DNA of 55,134 nucleotides. Origin: Mucilaginibacter xinganensis. GTDB taxonomy: Bacteria; Bacteroidota; Bacteroidia; Sphingobacteriales; Sphingobacteriaceae. A model generated the notes under the pieces. It saw only the letters and a program-made list of their open reading frames with translations. It was not told the DNA's origin and ran no database searches. The translations under genes and the position numbers were made by a program. The stretch covers positions 1-55,134 of the forward strand of contig JAMFSA010000180.1 of assembly GCA_026225055.1 (NCBI GenBank), in the 5' to 3' direction. This document shows positions 16,148 to 25,474 of this stretch, one piece after another; positions within the stretch are counted from its first letter, which is position 1; every line of letters starts with the position of its first letter.

Positions 16148-17854
16148 TTAATTGCCTGCAACCAACACTGCCTTATTTAAAAAATCAAATACGGCAACAG
16201 CAGGTATTGCCAGGCAACTCGCCCTGCTGAAGCGCGCGATATTGATCCCGTAAAAATTCCCGTTCAGATCAAACACAGGACCGCCGCAGCTCTCCGGTTT
16301 CAAAATAGCATCGTGTGTAAATACGGCGTTAAAACCATCCCTTCTACCGCTTTTACCACCTGCAAACATTTCTGCCGGATGGTTAAAATGCCTTTGAGGC
16401 AGGGTATCCAGCATAATACTTTTGGTCAGGCTGCTGTCTCCTCTTTTTATTTGCAGTTTGATCGTATCGCCGGGCCAAAAGCGGCTAAGCTCTTTAGCGT
16501 AGTCATCAAAACTTTGTGGATCATTACCGTTAATGCTTGCTATCTCGTCGCCAATCTTTATTTGATAGACACTTTTGTTAAGGTTAGGAAAAACATATGA
16601 TACCTTTAGCGGTGCATTTCTGCCTTTAAATCCAACTCCTAAAAAACCCATGCTCGACATTTTTCTTAACGGGAAAACCGGGCTTCCTGAAATGCTGATC
16701 GTACCTATTGTATCCTGCCGGGGCGATACAAGAAATATACCCGCATTTACTATTTCCCGGCTCGCTTCCGTTAGCTGCTTATAACTGATGCCGCCTTTTA
16801 GCGCTTCACCCGGCTCAAGTAATACCAGATCATCTTCTTTATTGCGAGCGATTACCCTTGCTGCTACTTTATGATGATCCGCACAAATTATTTCGGGTTG
16901 ATCCCCTACCATTGAGTTCTTACTAACAATTAAGTACTGACCAATACCCTGGCGTAGCTTAACATCACGAAAAGAAAACAGCGTTCCATTTATCCTTTGT
17001 GATTTGCCTTGTACACTGCTGACAACAATCAGGCAGGTATTTTTGAACTTTGTGGCTGCTGCACTAAATCCCTTATTATTTACCAGCCCAGGTAACGACA
17101 TAATACTCGCTGCCAGCGGATCAGCCGGAACAACATCTTCCCGATCAGGGTAAGCGGTATAAACTTTAGGTATCTTTAATGCTGTAGCATATTTTTCATA
17201 CAGGTCGACAGGTACATCATAGTTGTCTTCTTCCGGTATTTCAATAGCACTGTGCAAACCAATTACCCGGCCTAAGTAATCAAACAAAGGGCCGCCGGAA
17301 TCACCAGGCTCCATTAAACAGGTTGATTTTATAAACCCTCTTTCATTCTTTACATTGGAGATATATCCAAACCGTAAAATGGGCTTCGACTGTCCGAGGC
17401 TTTCAGGATAGGCTACACTGATACAAGGCTCATTTATTTTAAGTGATGCAGAACTACCGGTAATTGCAAAAGGCCAATTACCCGGACTAATGATCTTTAT
17501 CATAGCCACATCGGGTATAGTCTTGTCGTTTGCCAGTTCTATTTTACCGAGGCCTGTTGCCAGGCATGTTTTCCCATCCGGAAAACTCACCCTATAAACC
17601 ACACCCGGTGAGGTAACATGTGCGGCTGTATAAATATAACCATCTTTACTAACCACAACACCGCTAAATACGCCACCTGCCTGTTGCCGGGCAACGGTAT
17701 CATACGCGTATAGTTGTACGCAGGCAGTGTATGCTTTTTGATAGGCAATGCCGATAGTCTGCTCCAGCTTATTATTATCTACTTTTTGTGCATAGGTATT
17801 ACCGGTTATTATGCAACCAAGGATTAGTATAACCCCAGAAATATGTTTCTTCAT
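16148..17854 (-). CDS. Secreted trypsin-like protease with degenerate second trypsin fold and PDZ
   Basis: 568 aa with a signal peptide ending near TYAQ (23). The first trypsin domain is complete: His79 (YTAAHV), Asp115 (PDVAMI) and Ser186 (GDSGGP). A second trypsin-like half begins at about 270. Where the His should be it reads LIVSKNS, and the Ser motif reads PESCGGPVFD, with Cys523 in place of Ser. A PDZ domain (about 405-475; YQIKIGDEIASINGND) sits before the CGGP motif rather than after the protease fold. The second half is therefore probably a pseudo-protease or scaffold. It lies 6 bp downstream of the GH29 gene and looks like the last gene of the locus. Confidence 0.85.
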   Translation of the reverse strand: MKKHISGVILILGCIITGNTYAQKVDNNKLEQTIGIAYQKAYTACVQLYAYDTVARQQAGGVFSGVVVSKDGYIYTAAHVTSPGVVYRVSFPDGKTCLATGLGKIELANDKTIPDVAMIKIISPGNWPFAITGSSASLKINEPCISVAYPESLGQSKPILRFGYISNVKNERGFIKSTCLMEPGDSGGPLFDYLGRVIGLHSAIEIPEEDNYDVPVDLYEKYATALKIPKVYTAYPDREDVVPADPLAASIMSLPGLVNNKGFSAAATKFKNTCLIVVSSVQGKSQRINGTLFSFRDVKLRQGIGQYLIVSKNSMVGDQPEIICADHHKVAARVIARNKEDDLVLLEPGEALKGGISYKQLTEASREIVNAGIFLVSPRQDTIGTISISGSPVFPLRKMSSMGFLGVGFKGRNAPLKVSYVFPNLNKSVYQIKIGDEIASINGNDPQSFDDYAKELSRFWPGDTIKLQIKRGDSSLTKSIMLDTLPQRHFNHPAEMFAGGKSGRRDGFNAVFTHDAILKPESCGGPVFDLNGNFYGINIARFSRASCLAIPAVAVFDFLNKAVLVAGN

Positions 17855-17860
17855 TACAAT

Positions 17861-19267
17861 TTAGCGCTGCTCATTATAAACTTCAAACTCAGCTATTGAT
17901 GGTTGATGATCGGCAGCATCAATGGTTATCCTTGCCTTGGTGCCCTTAACCCTGTCGAAACGATGGATCTTGATCCTGTTAGTGTTATCGCCTTTAAAGA
18001 TCGGTTTCCATTGTCCATTCTGATAATATTCAAGGGTATAACTTTTGATGTTAGGCTTTTCTTCAGCAATTACTATCGCGTTAAATGATTCTTCTTTCTT
18101 GAAATCTATCTCGTACCATGCACCTTTATTAATAGTGGGGTTAGATACCCACGATGAACCAAAGTCGTCATCATTAGCAAAGTCCATGATAGCCGAGTCA
18201 TCACTCCAGCTGGAATTTGCGGGTTGATTTTTAGCCAGGTTGTGCGATATGATAGGTGCTTCCATTTGCGGCAGCTGTATTTTAGTGCCATCATTATGCC
18301 ATAACTCCCCTATCTTTTTTAAGGCCGCCAAAGCGTTATCATCCATTAAGCCGTCACGATTTGGCGCTACGTTTAATATAAAGTTGCAATTTTCCTTATT
18401 TAGCGGGATCAGTGTTTCATTAACCAATTTAACCGGATCCTTTACAGGTGTTGTTGGATGGCTGGTTTCCCAAAACCAGTTTTGCTGTAACGGCAAACAG
18501 GCTATAGATGGCAGGCGGTTTTCTTTATTTGAAATACGCTGCCCTGCTCCCATTTCATAGGTTTTAATATCTGAATAGTATAATGCTTCCTGCGGATATT
18601 TGGCACCGTTCAGATCCATCAGCAGACAATTAGGCTGTAAGGATTTTACCAAATGATAGATATCCTCAAAGGGTACATCATCATATGATATCCTTGACCA
18701 TGGCGCATCCCAACCGTCAATGATCAACGCCTGTATCGGGCCATAATGGGTAAGTAACTCTGTTAACTGTGCCTTTATCATTTTAATATGCTCAGGCGTT
18801 ATGCAGTTTGGCCTCAGGTGATGATGAGTATCCAGAATAGAATAATATAGAAACACCTTCAACCCGTTCTTGCGGAAAGCATCGGTAAACTCTTTAACCA
18901 CATCCCTTTTTAGCGGACTGTTCATTACATTATAATTTGTGGTTTTGGTATCCCAGATACAAAAGCCGCTGTGGTGCTTGGTGGTAATACAGCCGTAACT
19001 CATATTGGCAGATTTTGCCGCCTTTGCCCACTGGTCACAATTGAGTTTTGTAGGATTAAACACTGAAGGCGACAGTTCCGGATCCGGCCAGTCCTGGTTA
19101 GCATAAGTAGCTATATTGAAATGGATAAACATCCCAAAACGCAGGTCAACAAAATCCTGCTGTAATTGTGCCAGCGTTTTTACAGGCTGATTATTCGATT
19201 GCGCTTTTAAAAGGAAAGGAATAATGCATAAAAGCATTATTCCTGTTATTTTTTTAATATTATTCAT
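17861..19267 (-). CDS. Alpha-L-fucosidase, GH29
   Basis: 468 aa. A signal peptide ends near LLKAQ (23). The GH29 barrel starts FVDLRFGMFIHF, with TTKHHSGFCIWD (His98-His99) and the nucleophile Asp184 in LIIDGWDAPW. A C-terminal beta-sandwich (about 345-468; ANSSWSDDSAIMDF) resembles an F5/8-type C domain. GH29 enzymes remove alpha-linked fucose with retention. The gene sits between a TlpA-like gene and a protease gene on the same strand, pointing to fucosylated glycoprotein or glycan as substrate. Confidence 0.93.
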   Translation of the reverse strand: MNNIKKITGIMLLCIIPFLLKAQSNNQPVKTLAQLQQDFVDLRFGMFIHFNIATYANQDWPDPELSPSVFNPTKLNCDQWAKAAKSANMSYGCITTKHHSGFCIWDTKTTNYNVMNSPLKRDVVKEFTDAFRKNGLKVFLYYSILDTHHHLRPNCITPEHIKMIKAQLTELLTHYGPIQALIIDGWDAPWSRISYDDVPFEDIYHLVKSLQPNCLLMDLNGAKYPQEALYYSDIKTYEMGAGQRISNKENRLPSIACLPLQQNWFWETSHPTTPVKDPVKLVNETLIPLNKENCNFILNVAPNRDGLMDDNALAALKKIGELWHNDGTKIQLPQMEAPIISHNLAKNQPANSSWSDDSAIMDFANDDDFGSSWVSNPTINKGAWYEIDFKKEESFNAIVIAEEKPNIKSYTLEYYQNGQWKPIFKGDNTNRIKIHRFDRVKGTKARITIDAADHQPSIAEFEVYNEQR

Positions 19268-19300
19268 TTTATATTTTTAGTTCTCGCCCACACAAATTCA

Positions 19301-20437
19301 TCAATTTTTAAATAGTTCCGCCAATTTCGCGTTTAGCGGCGCGCCCTGTATATCAGTATTGGCTATGATCTTACCATCGCGGCCGACCAAAAAGAAAGAA
19401 GGCACTCCACCTATTCCATATGATTTTACAGCCTCGCTCCGGTAACCTTTCAGGTCGGAAACCTGCAGCCAGGTAAGCCCGTCATCATTAATTGCCTTTA
19501 ACCAACTCTTTTTATCAGTATCCAATGATACGGAAATGATCTCAAATCCTTTGTCTTTATACAATTGATATTGTGTTTTAAGGTTAGGGCTTTCTGCACG
19601 GCAGGGTTCGCACCAGCTTGCCCAAAAATCTATCAGTACTATCTTGCCTTTAAGGTCTGCCAGTGAGATAGGTTTGCCTTCCGCATTATTCAGGGTAAAT
19701 AATGGTGCCGGGTCGCCTACGCCTATTTCCTTAGCAGCCTTTATGCGCTTTGCAAGGTCTTTACCCGGGCCAGTTATGCGCCATTTTTCATCAATCGAGT
19801 TATAAATCGGTTCAACCTCAGCTACATTCAATTTTGATCCTGCCGATTCTGTTAATGCTACTATAGCATAAAATGAATGGGGATTATCCTTTGCAAACTG
19901 TATCTGGGCTGCGGTACGGTCCTTTATTTTTTTACGGAACCATGCATCAATCGGCTTAATAAAATTGGTATCTTTTTGCTGTTCCGCTGTTCCACTGCTA
20001 AACCGGCCATTGGCTATCCTGTCTATCTCCATAATGGAGCCACCAATAGTTTTATTATAGGCTTGTTGCTCGTCATAAACTTTTGAACCTGTAACCTTAG
20101 CATTTATCAGGGAATCATTTGAAGTGATGGTCATATGCTCATTTGCAAAATAAATGTAGATGTTATCATTGCCTTTGAAAACAGACATCTGTTTGCCTTC
20201 GCCGGTATGGTCTAATGATAGCCTTGCCGTTGAAATATCATCTGCATGCCCCGAAAAACTAAAAGTACCGTTCACCAATGTCGCAGAATCCGTATGCCCG
20301 GGGCCATTGTCTGTATAATCCAGGTGGACCTTTACCGGGGCATTCAGGTTGCCTATCTTACCGGTTATCGTAAAATTGTTTTGTGCCGAAGCAAAAAATG
20401 GAAGGAATGCTGAAAGTATTATTAGCTTAATTTTCAT
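19301..20437 (-). CDS. TlpA-like periplasmic thiol:disulfide oxidoreductase with DUF4369
   Basis: 378 aa. A signal peptide ends near FASAQ (19). A DUF4369-type beta domain (about 20-115; FTITGKIGNLNAPVKVHLD) is followed by a helical linker and a TlpA/AhpC-TSA thioredoxin domain (about 240-378) with WASWCEPCR (Cys276, Cys279) and a cis-Pro loop in GGVPSFFLV. Proteins of this shape are common in Bacteroidota SusCD loci, where they are thought to keep secreted partners reduced. The DsbD pair at 12-14 kb is a possible electron source. It lies 33 bp upstream of the GH29 gene. Confidence 0.92.
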   Translation of the reverse strand: MKIKLIILSAFLPFFASAQNNFTITGKIGNLNAPVKVHLDYTDNGPGHTDSATLVNGTFSFSGHADDISTARLSLDHTGEGKQMSVFKGNDNIYIYFANEHMTITSNDSLINAKVTGSKVYDEQQAYNKTIGGSIMEIDRIANGRFSSGTAEQQKDTNFIKPIDAWFRKKIKDRTAAQIQFAKDNPHSFYAIVALTESAGSKLNVAEVEPIYNSIDEKWRITGPGKDLAKRIKAAKEIGVGDPAPLFTLNNAEGKPISLADLKGKIVLIDFWASWCEPCRAESPNLKTQYQLYKDKGFEIISVSLDTDKKSWLKAINDDGLTWLQVSDLKGYRSEAVKSYGIGGVPSFFLVGRDGKIIANTDIQGAPLNAKLAELFKN

Positions 20438-20553
20438 TTCTTATTATTTGAGTGTTGTTAATTTTAAATTATGTATATTATGCCATAACGCATAATGATA
20501 TAGGGAAAACCAGGATTTATGGCCCCGATTCCCCCTAATTATTCAGGTTTAGG

Positions 20554-21534
20554 TTAATAAGGATATTTCACACCGGGATAATCGATCTGCGCTTGTTTAA
20601 GCTGTGCTTCGGCCGTCGCATCCCAGGCTTGCCCGAAAGCTATTTTAGCCTGAGCAGTTAGGTTTGCTCCTGCTGCACCGCTGTAGAAATGTACAAACTC
20701 ACCCAAGTTCAAGTTGGCGGATCTGTTGTGATCTATGTTATCAGATTGCTCTTTAAAATATTTGGCTAACAGTGCGCCCTTGCCATATTTTGTATAAATA
20801 GGATAAAACCAATCGTGGAAAAAATCCACACCCGGATAGTTTTCATTCTGGGTAGCACTATCGTCATCTGTTGATGTCCATTGTGCATTAGCCAATTGAT
20901 TAAAAACAGATGCGGCTTCATCCTGTCTTCCAATATTCATCAATACATCATAAATAAATATTTCCGCAAATTTACTGTCGCCCCAAATACCTGCATTAAG
21001 GTCATGAGTCATCCCGTAGGATGAACTGGCCACTATATGCCCTATCTCGTGCAAAGGGATCCTTATCGCATCCCCGGTAGGGCTTCCCCACGTATAATTA
21101 CTGAGTCCGCAATCAATGGTATTCCGGTAATCGTGGCTCGGATCATAATAAGGAGCAGGGTGACCGCCGCCATATGTAGCTTCATCTGCATCCGCATCAG
21201 GCGGAATGCCATGCATAACAAAGTATAACCTAGTTGAATCGCCGTACGGGCCATATGTTTTTTTCACGTACTTCCATGCATTACCTATCTGCGCCTGATC
21301 CCACTGAATATAAGGATCCATACCATCGTCATGATAAACGGCTATCTGGTTATCATAATAAGTAACCGATAACAACTTTGTATGTGCAAACCAGTGTTCC
21401 TGCCACGTTGCCGGAGGCTGCCCAACAATAGTATCTTTTGCAACACCCGGCTTTACGCCTTTTTTACTACATGAAACAAATAACCCCAGCATCAGCAATA
21501 CGGGTATAAGTTTAAGGTTTCTGATCAGTTTCAT
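20554..21534 (-). CDS. Lipoprotein with HExxH putative zinc metallopeptidase domain
   Basis: 326 aa. Lipobox LFVSC gives Cys22. The motif LHEIGHIVA (His162, Glu163, His166) is the classical zinc site; Glu191 in SKFAEIF is a plausible third ligand, which would make it gluzincin-like (inference). It resembles putative zinc-binding metallopeptidases often seen in Bacteroidota SusD loci, although I cannot name the family with certainty. It lies between the PKD-like lipoprotein and the TlpA-like protein on the same strand. With the trypsin-like protein it gives the locus two peptidases. Confidence 0.8.
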   Translation of the reverse strand: MKLIRNLKLIPVLLMLGLFVSCSKKGVKPGVAKDTIVGQPPATWQEHWFAHTKLLSVTYYDNQIAVYHDDGMDPYIQWDQAQIGNAWKYVKKTYGPYGDSTRLYFVMHGIPPDADADEATYGGGHPAPYYDPSHDYRNTIDCGLSNYTWGSPTGDAIRIPLHEIGHIVASSSYGMTHDLNAGIWGDSKFAEIFIYDVLMNIGRQDEAASVFNQLANAQWTSTDDDSATQNENYPGVDFFHDWFYPIYTKYGKGALLAKYFKEQSDNIDHNRSANLNLGEFVHFYSGAAGANLTAQAKIAFGQAWDATAEAQLKQAQIDYPGVKYPY

Positions 21535-21609
21535 AATTTTAAATAATTTTTAAGTATTTATATTAAATTTTTGAGTCATCATATTAAATTTCAGGCAAGG
21601 GAATAGCCA

Positions 21610-21632
21610 GGGGAGCCAATTGGTGGCTCCCC
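21610..21632 (-). promoter_or_regulatory. Strong intercistronic hairpin without T-run
   Basis: GGGGAGCCA and TGGCTCCCC form a perfect 9-bp GC-rich stem with a 5-nt loop. No T-run follows on either strand, so it is more likely an mRNA-stabilising or processing hairpin at the 3' end of the susCD part than a terminator. Confidence 0.65.
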
Positions 21633-21667
21633 GACTAATCAAACTAACTATAAACAAATTTTAGCCT

Positions 21668-23110
21668 TTACTGGCTAACCATATCAACCGGTGTACCCGG
21701 TATACCTGTTATGGTTTGAGCTGTAATTATACTGCCGGTTGCACCTACACTAACATCAAGAAAGTATATACTGCCATCTACACCTACAGTTAGCGTATTA
21801 CCATCACCGCTTAACTGAAGCATGGTAATTTTTGATCCCCCAAAATCAGCAGTTAATTGCGTTAGTTTCTGGTTGATCGGGTTGTAACTGTACACTTTAT
21901 CGTTCGAACTAAAATAAAACTCATCAACCTGTGATTTTTGCCACTTAGTATCCGGCTGCACCAATGAAGCCCCTGCAAACACGCGTTTATAAATTGGAAG
22001 CAAGGTGCGGTTACTGTAATCATCCATAGTTAATGTAAACGAATACTCGTAAATAGTCCCCTGGTCGCTTTCCAAAAACGCGTAAGATGTGCCTGATTCC
22101 GCCTGCATAAACAGCAGGTTATGTATTCCTGTTGCGGTTGGGTCAAATGCGCTGCCGTTTACCTGGTAATCGCTGCCATTATAGTCTCCCGCACCATCAA
22201 ATGATATAAAAGCCCCTGCTTTTGTATCGTAACCAAAAAAGAAATTAGGTGTTTGGGTGAAGAACGGCGACATGGTATAATTACCCGGCTGCGGGTTACC
22301 ATATTTTCCGTAATCGGGAGCAAAAGGCGCGGTGGTTGTTATTCCAAGATAAAGCTTGTTATTAATTACACCGTTGGCGGTACCTATATAACCTCTCGGA
22401 TCTACCTGCAGATTATTGATTGTTATCACTGCTGGCGGACTTAAAAACTGCTGCGAAAAATCACTCACCTTCATCATTGTGCTGGCATCAATCATTACGC
22501 TGCTTTTGGTTGGATCGTTGCACATTATCCAGTATTGCTGAACACCAGTACTGCCGGTATATGCTGGAAATGGTTTTGCGTATAGCTGAACAGGATTTGC
22601 CGGTAACGTTTCACCATTCAAAGTAGTGTACAAATCGCTGAGCACAGTTTTAGCAGCGTTTGGCTTTACGAAAGAAAGTTTGGTAACACCATTCTGAACG
22701 CTCAGCACTGTTCTGCCCGTTGAAAATTGGGTTATACCATTAATTTTGAAAGTATAAAAGTATTTAACACCAGTTGCTTTAACCGTTATGGTTAATTTGG
22801 CATTACGTACTGCAGGTGCCAGGTTATAAACAATGGCCAGCGGGAAACCTGTATAAGTTTCACTGGTTAATTGTTCGGGTATATCAATTTCCCAGGTATA
22901 GGTCAAATCCTTTAACGGATCACCACCTGTAAAAACAACATAAGGCTTAATTATCAGGCTATCCCCTTCAATAGCGGGGAAAGTTTGATCCTGTACCCCG
23001 ATGGCATCGGCTACAGGAAGCGTTTTATAGGTGTAGTTACCTAAATCTTTTTTACACCCATAAACAGAGATGATAAAAAGCAGAAATATAAATATTTTGT
23101 TGATTTTCAT
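21668..23110 (-). CDS. PKD-like family lipoprotein
   Basis: 480 aa. Lipobox SVYGC gives Cys19. The N-terminal part (about 20-130) has Ig-like strands (IEGDSLIIKPYVVF, LTYTWEID) as in the Bacteroidota PKD-like family found beside SusD and DUF4843 genes. The C-terminal part has repeated strand patterns (YAFLESDQGTIYEYSF, FYFSSNDKVYSYNP, LTVGVDGSIYFLD) suggesting a propeller. It is probably a surface glycan- or protein-binding lipoprotein. It lies 21 bp downstream of the DUF4843 gene. Confidence 0.88.
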   Translation of the reverse strand: MKINKIFIFLLFIISVYGCKKDLGNYTYKTLPVADAIGVQDQTFPAIEGDSLIIKPYVVFTGGDPLKDLTYTWEIDIPEQLTSETYTGFPLAIVYNLAPAVRNAKLTITVKATGVKYFYTFKINGITQFSTGRTVLSVQNGVTKLSFVKPNAAKTVLSDLYTTLNGETLPANPVQLYAKPFPAYTGSTGVQQYWIMCNDPTKSSVMIDASTMMKVSDFSQQFLSPPAVITINNLQVDPRGYIGTANGVINNKLYLGITTTAPFAPDYGKYGNPQPGNYTMSPFFTQTPNFFFGYDTKAGAFISFDGAGDYNGSDYQVNGSAFDPTATGIHNLLFMQAESGTSYAFLESDQGTIYEYSFTLTMDDYSNRTLLPIYKRVFAGASLVQPDTKWQKSQVDEFYFSSNDKVYSYNPINQKLTQLTADFGGSKITMLQLSGDGNTLTVGVDGSIYFLDVSVGATGSIITAQTITGIPGTPVDMVSQ

Positions 23111-23131
23111 GATTTCAATTTTACAGATGAA

Positions 23132-23971
23132 TTAGTTTGTTGTAACCTGGTTGCCATTTTCGTCAATAAAAAGATACTTGTTTACCGATGGAAAATATTG
23201 CAGGTGAAACTTCTTAGCGGGATCAATCGTGCTGTAAAAGTCATAATCACCGGTTCCATCATTGCGGGGCGTTAATACATAGCCCTTAGTAGGGTTTTGA
23301 CTAACCCAGGTAAATGGATCGGCTAAAAAATTATCGAAATTACTGATGAAATATAAAGCCGCAGGTATAATCTCGTAAGCTGTCGGGTTGCCCGTTACCA
23401 TTCCCAGGTCAATAGTGCCCGATGAAATTAAGAACAACTGGTGCTTTGTTCTGCTATAGTCACCTAATTCACCCTGCCAATCGGGCCACCATGCCGGTTC
23501 TTCCAACCTGTTAGAGAATAAGATCTTTTTGGTGCGGATAGATTCATTAAACAATGACGCAAAATCTGTTCCGCCTGAAACACGGACAGTTAGTACAACC
23601 GACTTGTTGACCAATGTTGTATCCGTGCCTTTAATAATTACAGGGATATGCACAACTCCTGAATCAGCGGGCATGGTATAAGATGATTTCAGGGGCTCAT
23701 AATCAACTGTTGCAATAGCTGTGGTAGAATCGGGCACTACCGACATTTGAAAATGGCGGTCATGATTCACCCTGTTGCCACTAATTATAACCGGTACCCA
23801 TATGGTATCCTGCGCTTGGCTTACATGCAGGGCAAATGAATAACTAAGGGTATCTTTTACCGTATAGTCCAGGTAAACATTGTCCTGAGAATTATAGAGT
23901 AATTCTTTATCTTTTTTACAACCGAACATGGCCGAGCAAAAAAGAAGAATAAAAAATATGTTTCTTTTCAT
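23132..23971 (-). CDS. DUF4843 domain lipoprotein
   Basis: 279 aa. Lipobox AMFGC gives Cys18. The sequence after it (NVYLDYTVKDTLSYSFAL, then VVHIPVIIKGTD) is typical of DUF4843, a surface lipoprotein family encoded directly after susD. Ligand binding is assumed. Spacings are 10 bp from susD and 21 bp to the PKD-like gene, so one operon. Confidence 0.88.
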   Translation of the reverse strand: MKRNIFFILLFCSAMFGCKKDKELLYNSQDNVYLDYTVKDTLSYSFALHVSQAQDTIWVPVIISGNRVNHDRHFQMSVVPDSTTAIATVDYEPLKSSYTMPADSGVVHIPVIIKGTDTTLVNKSVVLTVRVSGGTDFASLFNESIRTKKILFSNRLEEPAWWPDWQGELGDYSRTKHQLFLISSGTIDLGMVTGNPTAYEIIPAALYFISNFDNFLADPFTWVSQNPTKGYVLTPRNDGTGDYDFYSTIDPAKKFHLQYFPSVNKYLFIDENGNQVTTN

Positions 23972-23981
23972 GGTCTTATTA

Positions 23982-25463
23982 TTAATTGTTTCGGTATTCT
24001 AACTCGTTAATCGGCAGCGGGAAAACATATATCTGATCAGATGCCGGCTTGCTGTAAGTATCTGATACAGGCACAGCAAGGTTTAGCCTTTTATACATAT
24101 AAAAGATCTGGCTTTCCCCATAAAATTCCTTCCTGGCATCTTTAACCAGCAGGTTAATAAATGTTGCTTTATCTGCAACGCTATCTACTGTGCTACCTAT
24201 ACCACGCTTAGCCCTTAGTGTGTTATAATAAAAAAGCGCATGTACCGGATCCGTATCGTAAACCGCTTCTGCAGCTATGTAATACATTTCGCTGTAGCGC
24301 ATAGCCGGAGCTGTTAATGGGTACAGGTTAACTACCGGTGTAGTATTTTCAATATATTTTTGTAAAACCGCACGCTGTATCGAATTTCCGCCTGATGTGG
24401 AAGCAGTTGCAACAAACCATTGTTTATACCGCCAGTCGTCGGCACCGTCCTGTGCTGTTTCATAAATATCATTTATCTGGTCGGTTGTGGCACTGTATAT
24501 TGGTGGGGTTGCAATAAATAAAGCGGTTAATTCCGCATTTATAGCTGTATTATCAATATACCAGCCGGTAATAATTTCCTGGTAAAATATGCGGTCCTTA
24601 GCAGTAATATCTTTTGAAAAGAAAGCATCTTCGCTTGTCCAGGGGAATTTACTGGCATCAATAACAATACGCGCGCTATTATAGGCATCTACATTATCAC
24701 CTTTGTATAGGTATACACGTGCAAGTTCGCCGCAAGCGGTGTAATAATTCATGCGGTTACGCCTGTTCTGATAAAACAGATCGGTGTTTGAGGTTTCATT
24801 ACCTGTAGTACCCGGATACCCAATTGAGTACGAAGATGAAACAATAGGATCGGAAGCATGCAGTAAAGGAGCTGCCTGTTTAAGATCGCTTATACAGCTA
24901 TCAAGCGCCACCGAAACCGTAGAAAAAGGTGTACTATTAACGCTGACAACGGTTACATAAGGGATAGCCTTTGCGCTGGGGTTGCTTTTGTATGATGGCG
25001 CAAACATGCGCAGCAGATCAAAATGGATATAAGCCCTTAAAGTTAATGCCTCGCCCTTTATCAGTTGGTAATCGTTGCCTGTAAACAAGCTCTTCTTACT
25101 ATCAATTGCAGCAAGTATATAATTGCAATTCGCGATAGCGCGGTAACCTGTATTCCATATGTCAGTAGTGGTAGCTACAAATGATGGCTGGGTAAAATCA
25201 AAATTAGCGATAGCCTGTGAAGTAATATCTGATGGAAACTGGTAATTTTGAGCCAAAACGTCAAGACTACCAAAAGTTAAGTTGCCGCCATACAGGTCTG
25301 TTGATGCGCAAAGTGTGTAAACACCATTTAACGCTTCCCTAAAGCCTTCGGCTGAACTAAATAGCTGTGTTTCATCAACTTCAGACTGGGGCTTTACATC
25401 AAGATACTTTTTGCATGATGATAAAGCCATTAGCCCCACAATTATTAATATATATTTCTTCAT
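23982..25463 (-). CDS. SusD/RagB family surface lipoprotein (first SusCD pair)
   Basis: 493 aa. Lipobox ALSSC gives Cys17. SusD landmarks: KYLDVKPQSEVDE at the N-terminus, LFSSAEGFREALNGVYTLC, the TPR-type helices GEALTLRAYIHFDLLRMFAP, and the C-terminal LRAKRGIGSTV and RKEFYGESQIFYMYKRLN. SusD proteins cap the SusC barrel and bind the ligand. Four bp or so of intergenic space plus matching direction tie it to susC upstream. Cys and Met occur at ordinary frequency, unlike the second SusD. Confidence 0.95.
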   Translation of the reverse strand: MKKYILIIVGLMALSSCKKYLDVKPQSEVDETQLFSSAEGFREALNGVYTLCASTDLYGGNLTFGSLDVLAQNYQFPSDITSQAIANFDFTQPSFVATTTDIWNTGYRAIANCNYILAAIDSKKSLFTGNDYQLIKGEALTLRAYIHFDLLRMFAPSYKSNPSAKAIPYVTVVSVNSTPFSTVSVALDSCISDLKQAAPLLHASDPIVSSSYSIGYPGTTGNETSNTDLFYQNRRNRMNYYTACGELARVYLYKGDNVDAYNSARIVIDASKFPWTSEDAFFSKDITAKDRIFYQEIITGWYIDNTAINAELTALFIATPPIYSATTDQINDIYETAQDGADDWRYKQWFVATASTSGGNSIQRAVLQKYIENTTPVVNLYPLTAPAMRYSEMYYIAAEAVYDTDPVHALFYYNTLRAKRGIGSTVDSVADKATFINLLVKDARKEFYGESQIFYMYKRLNLAVPVSDTYSKPASDQIYVFPLPINELEYRNN

Positions 25464-25474
25464 TTTTTTATTTA

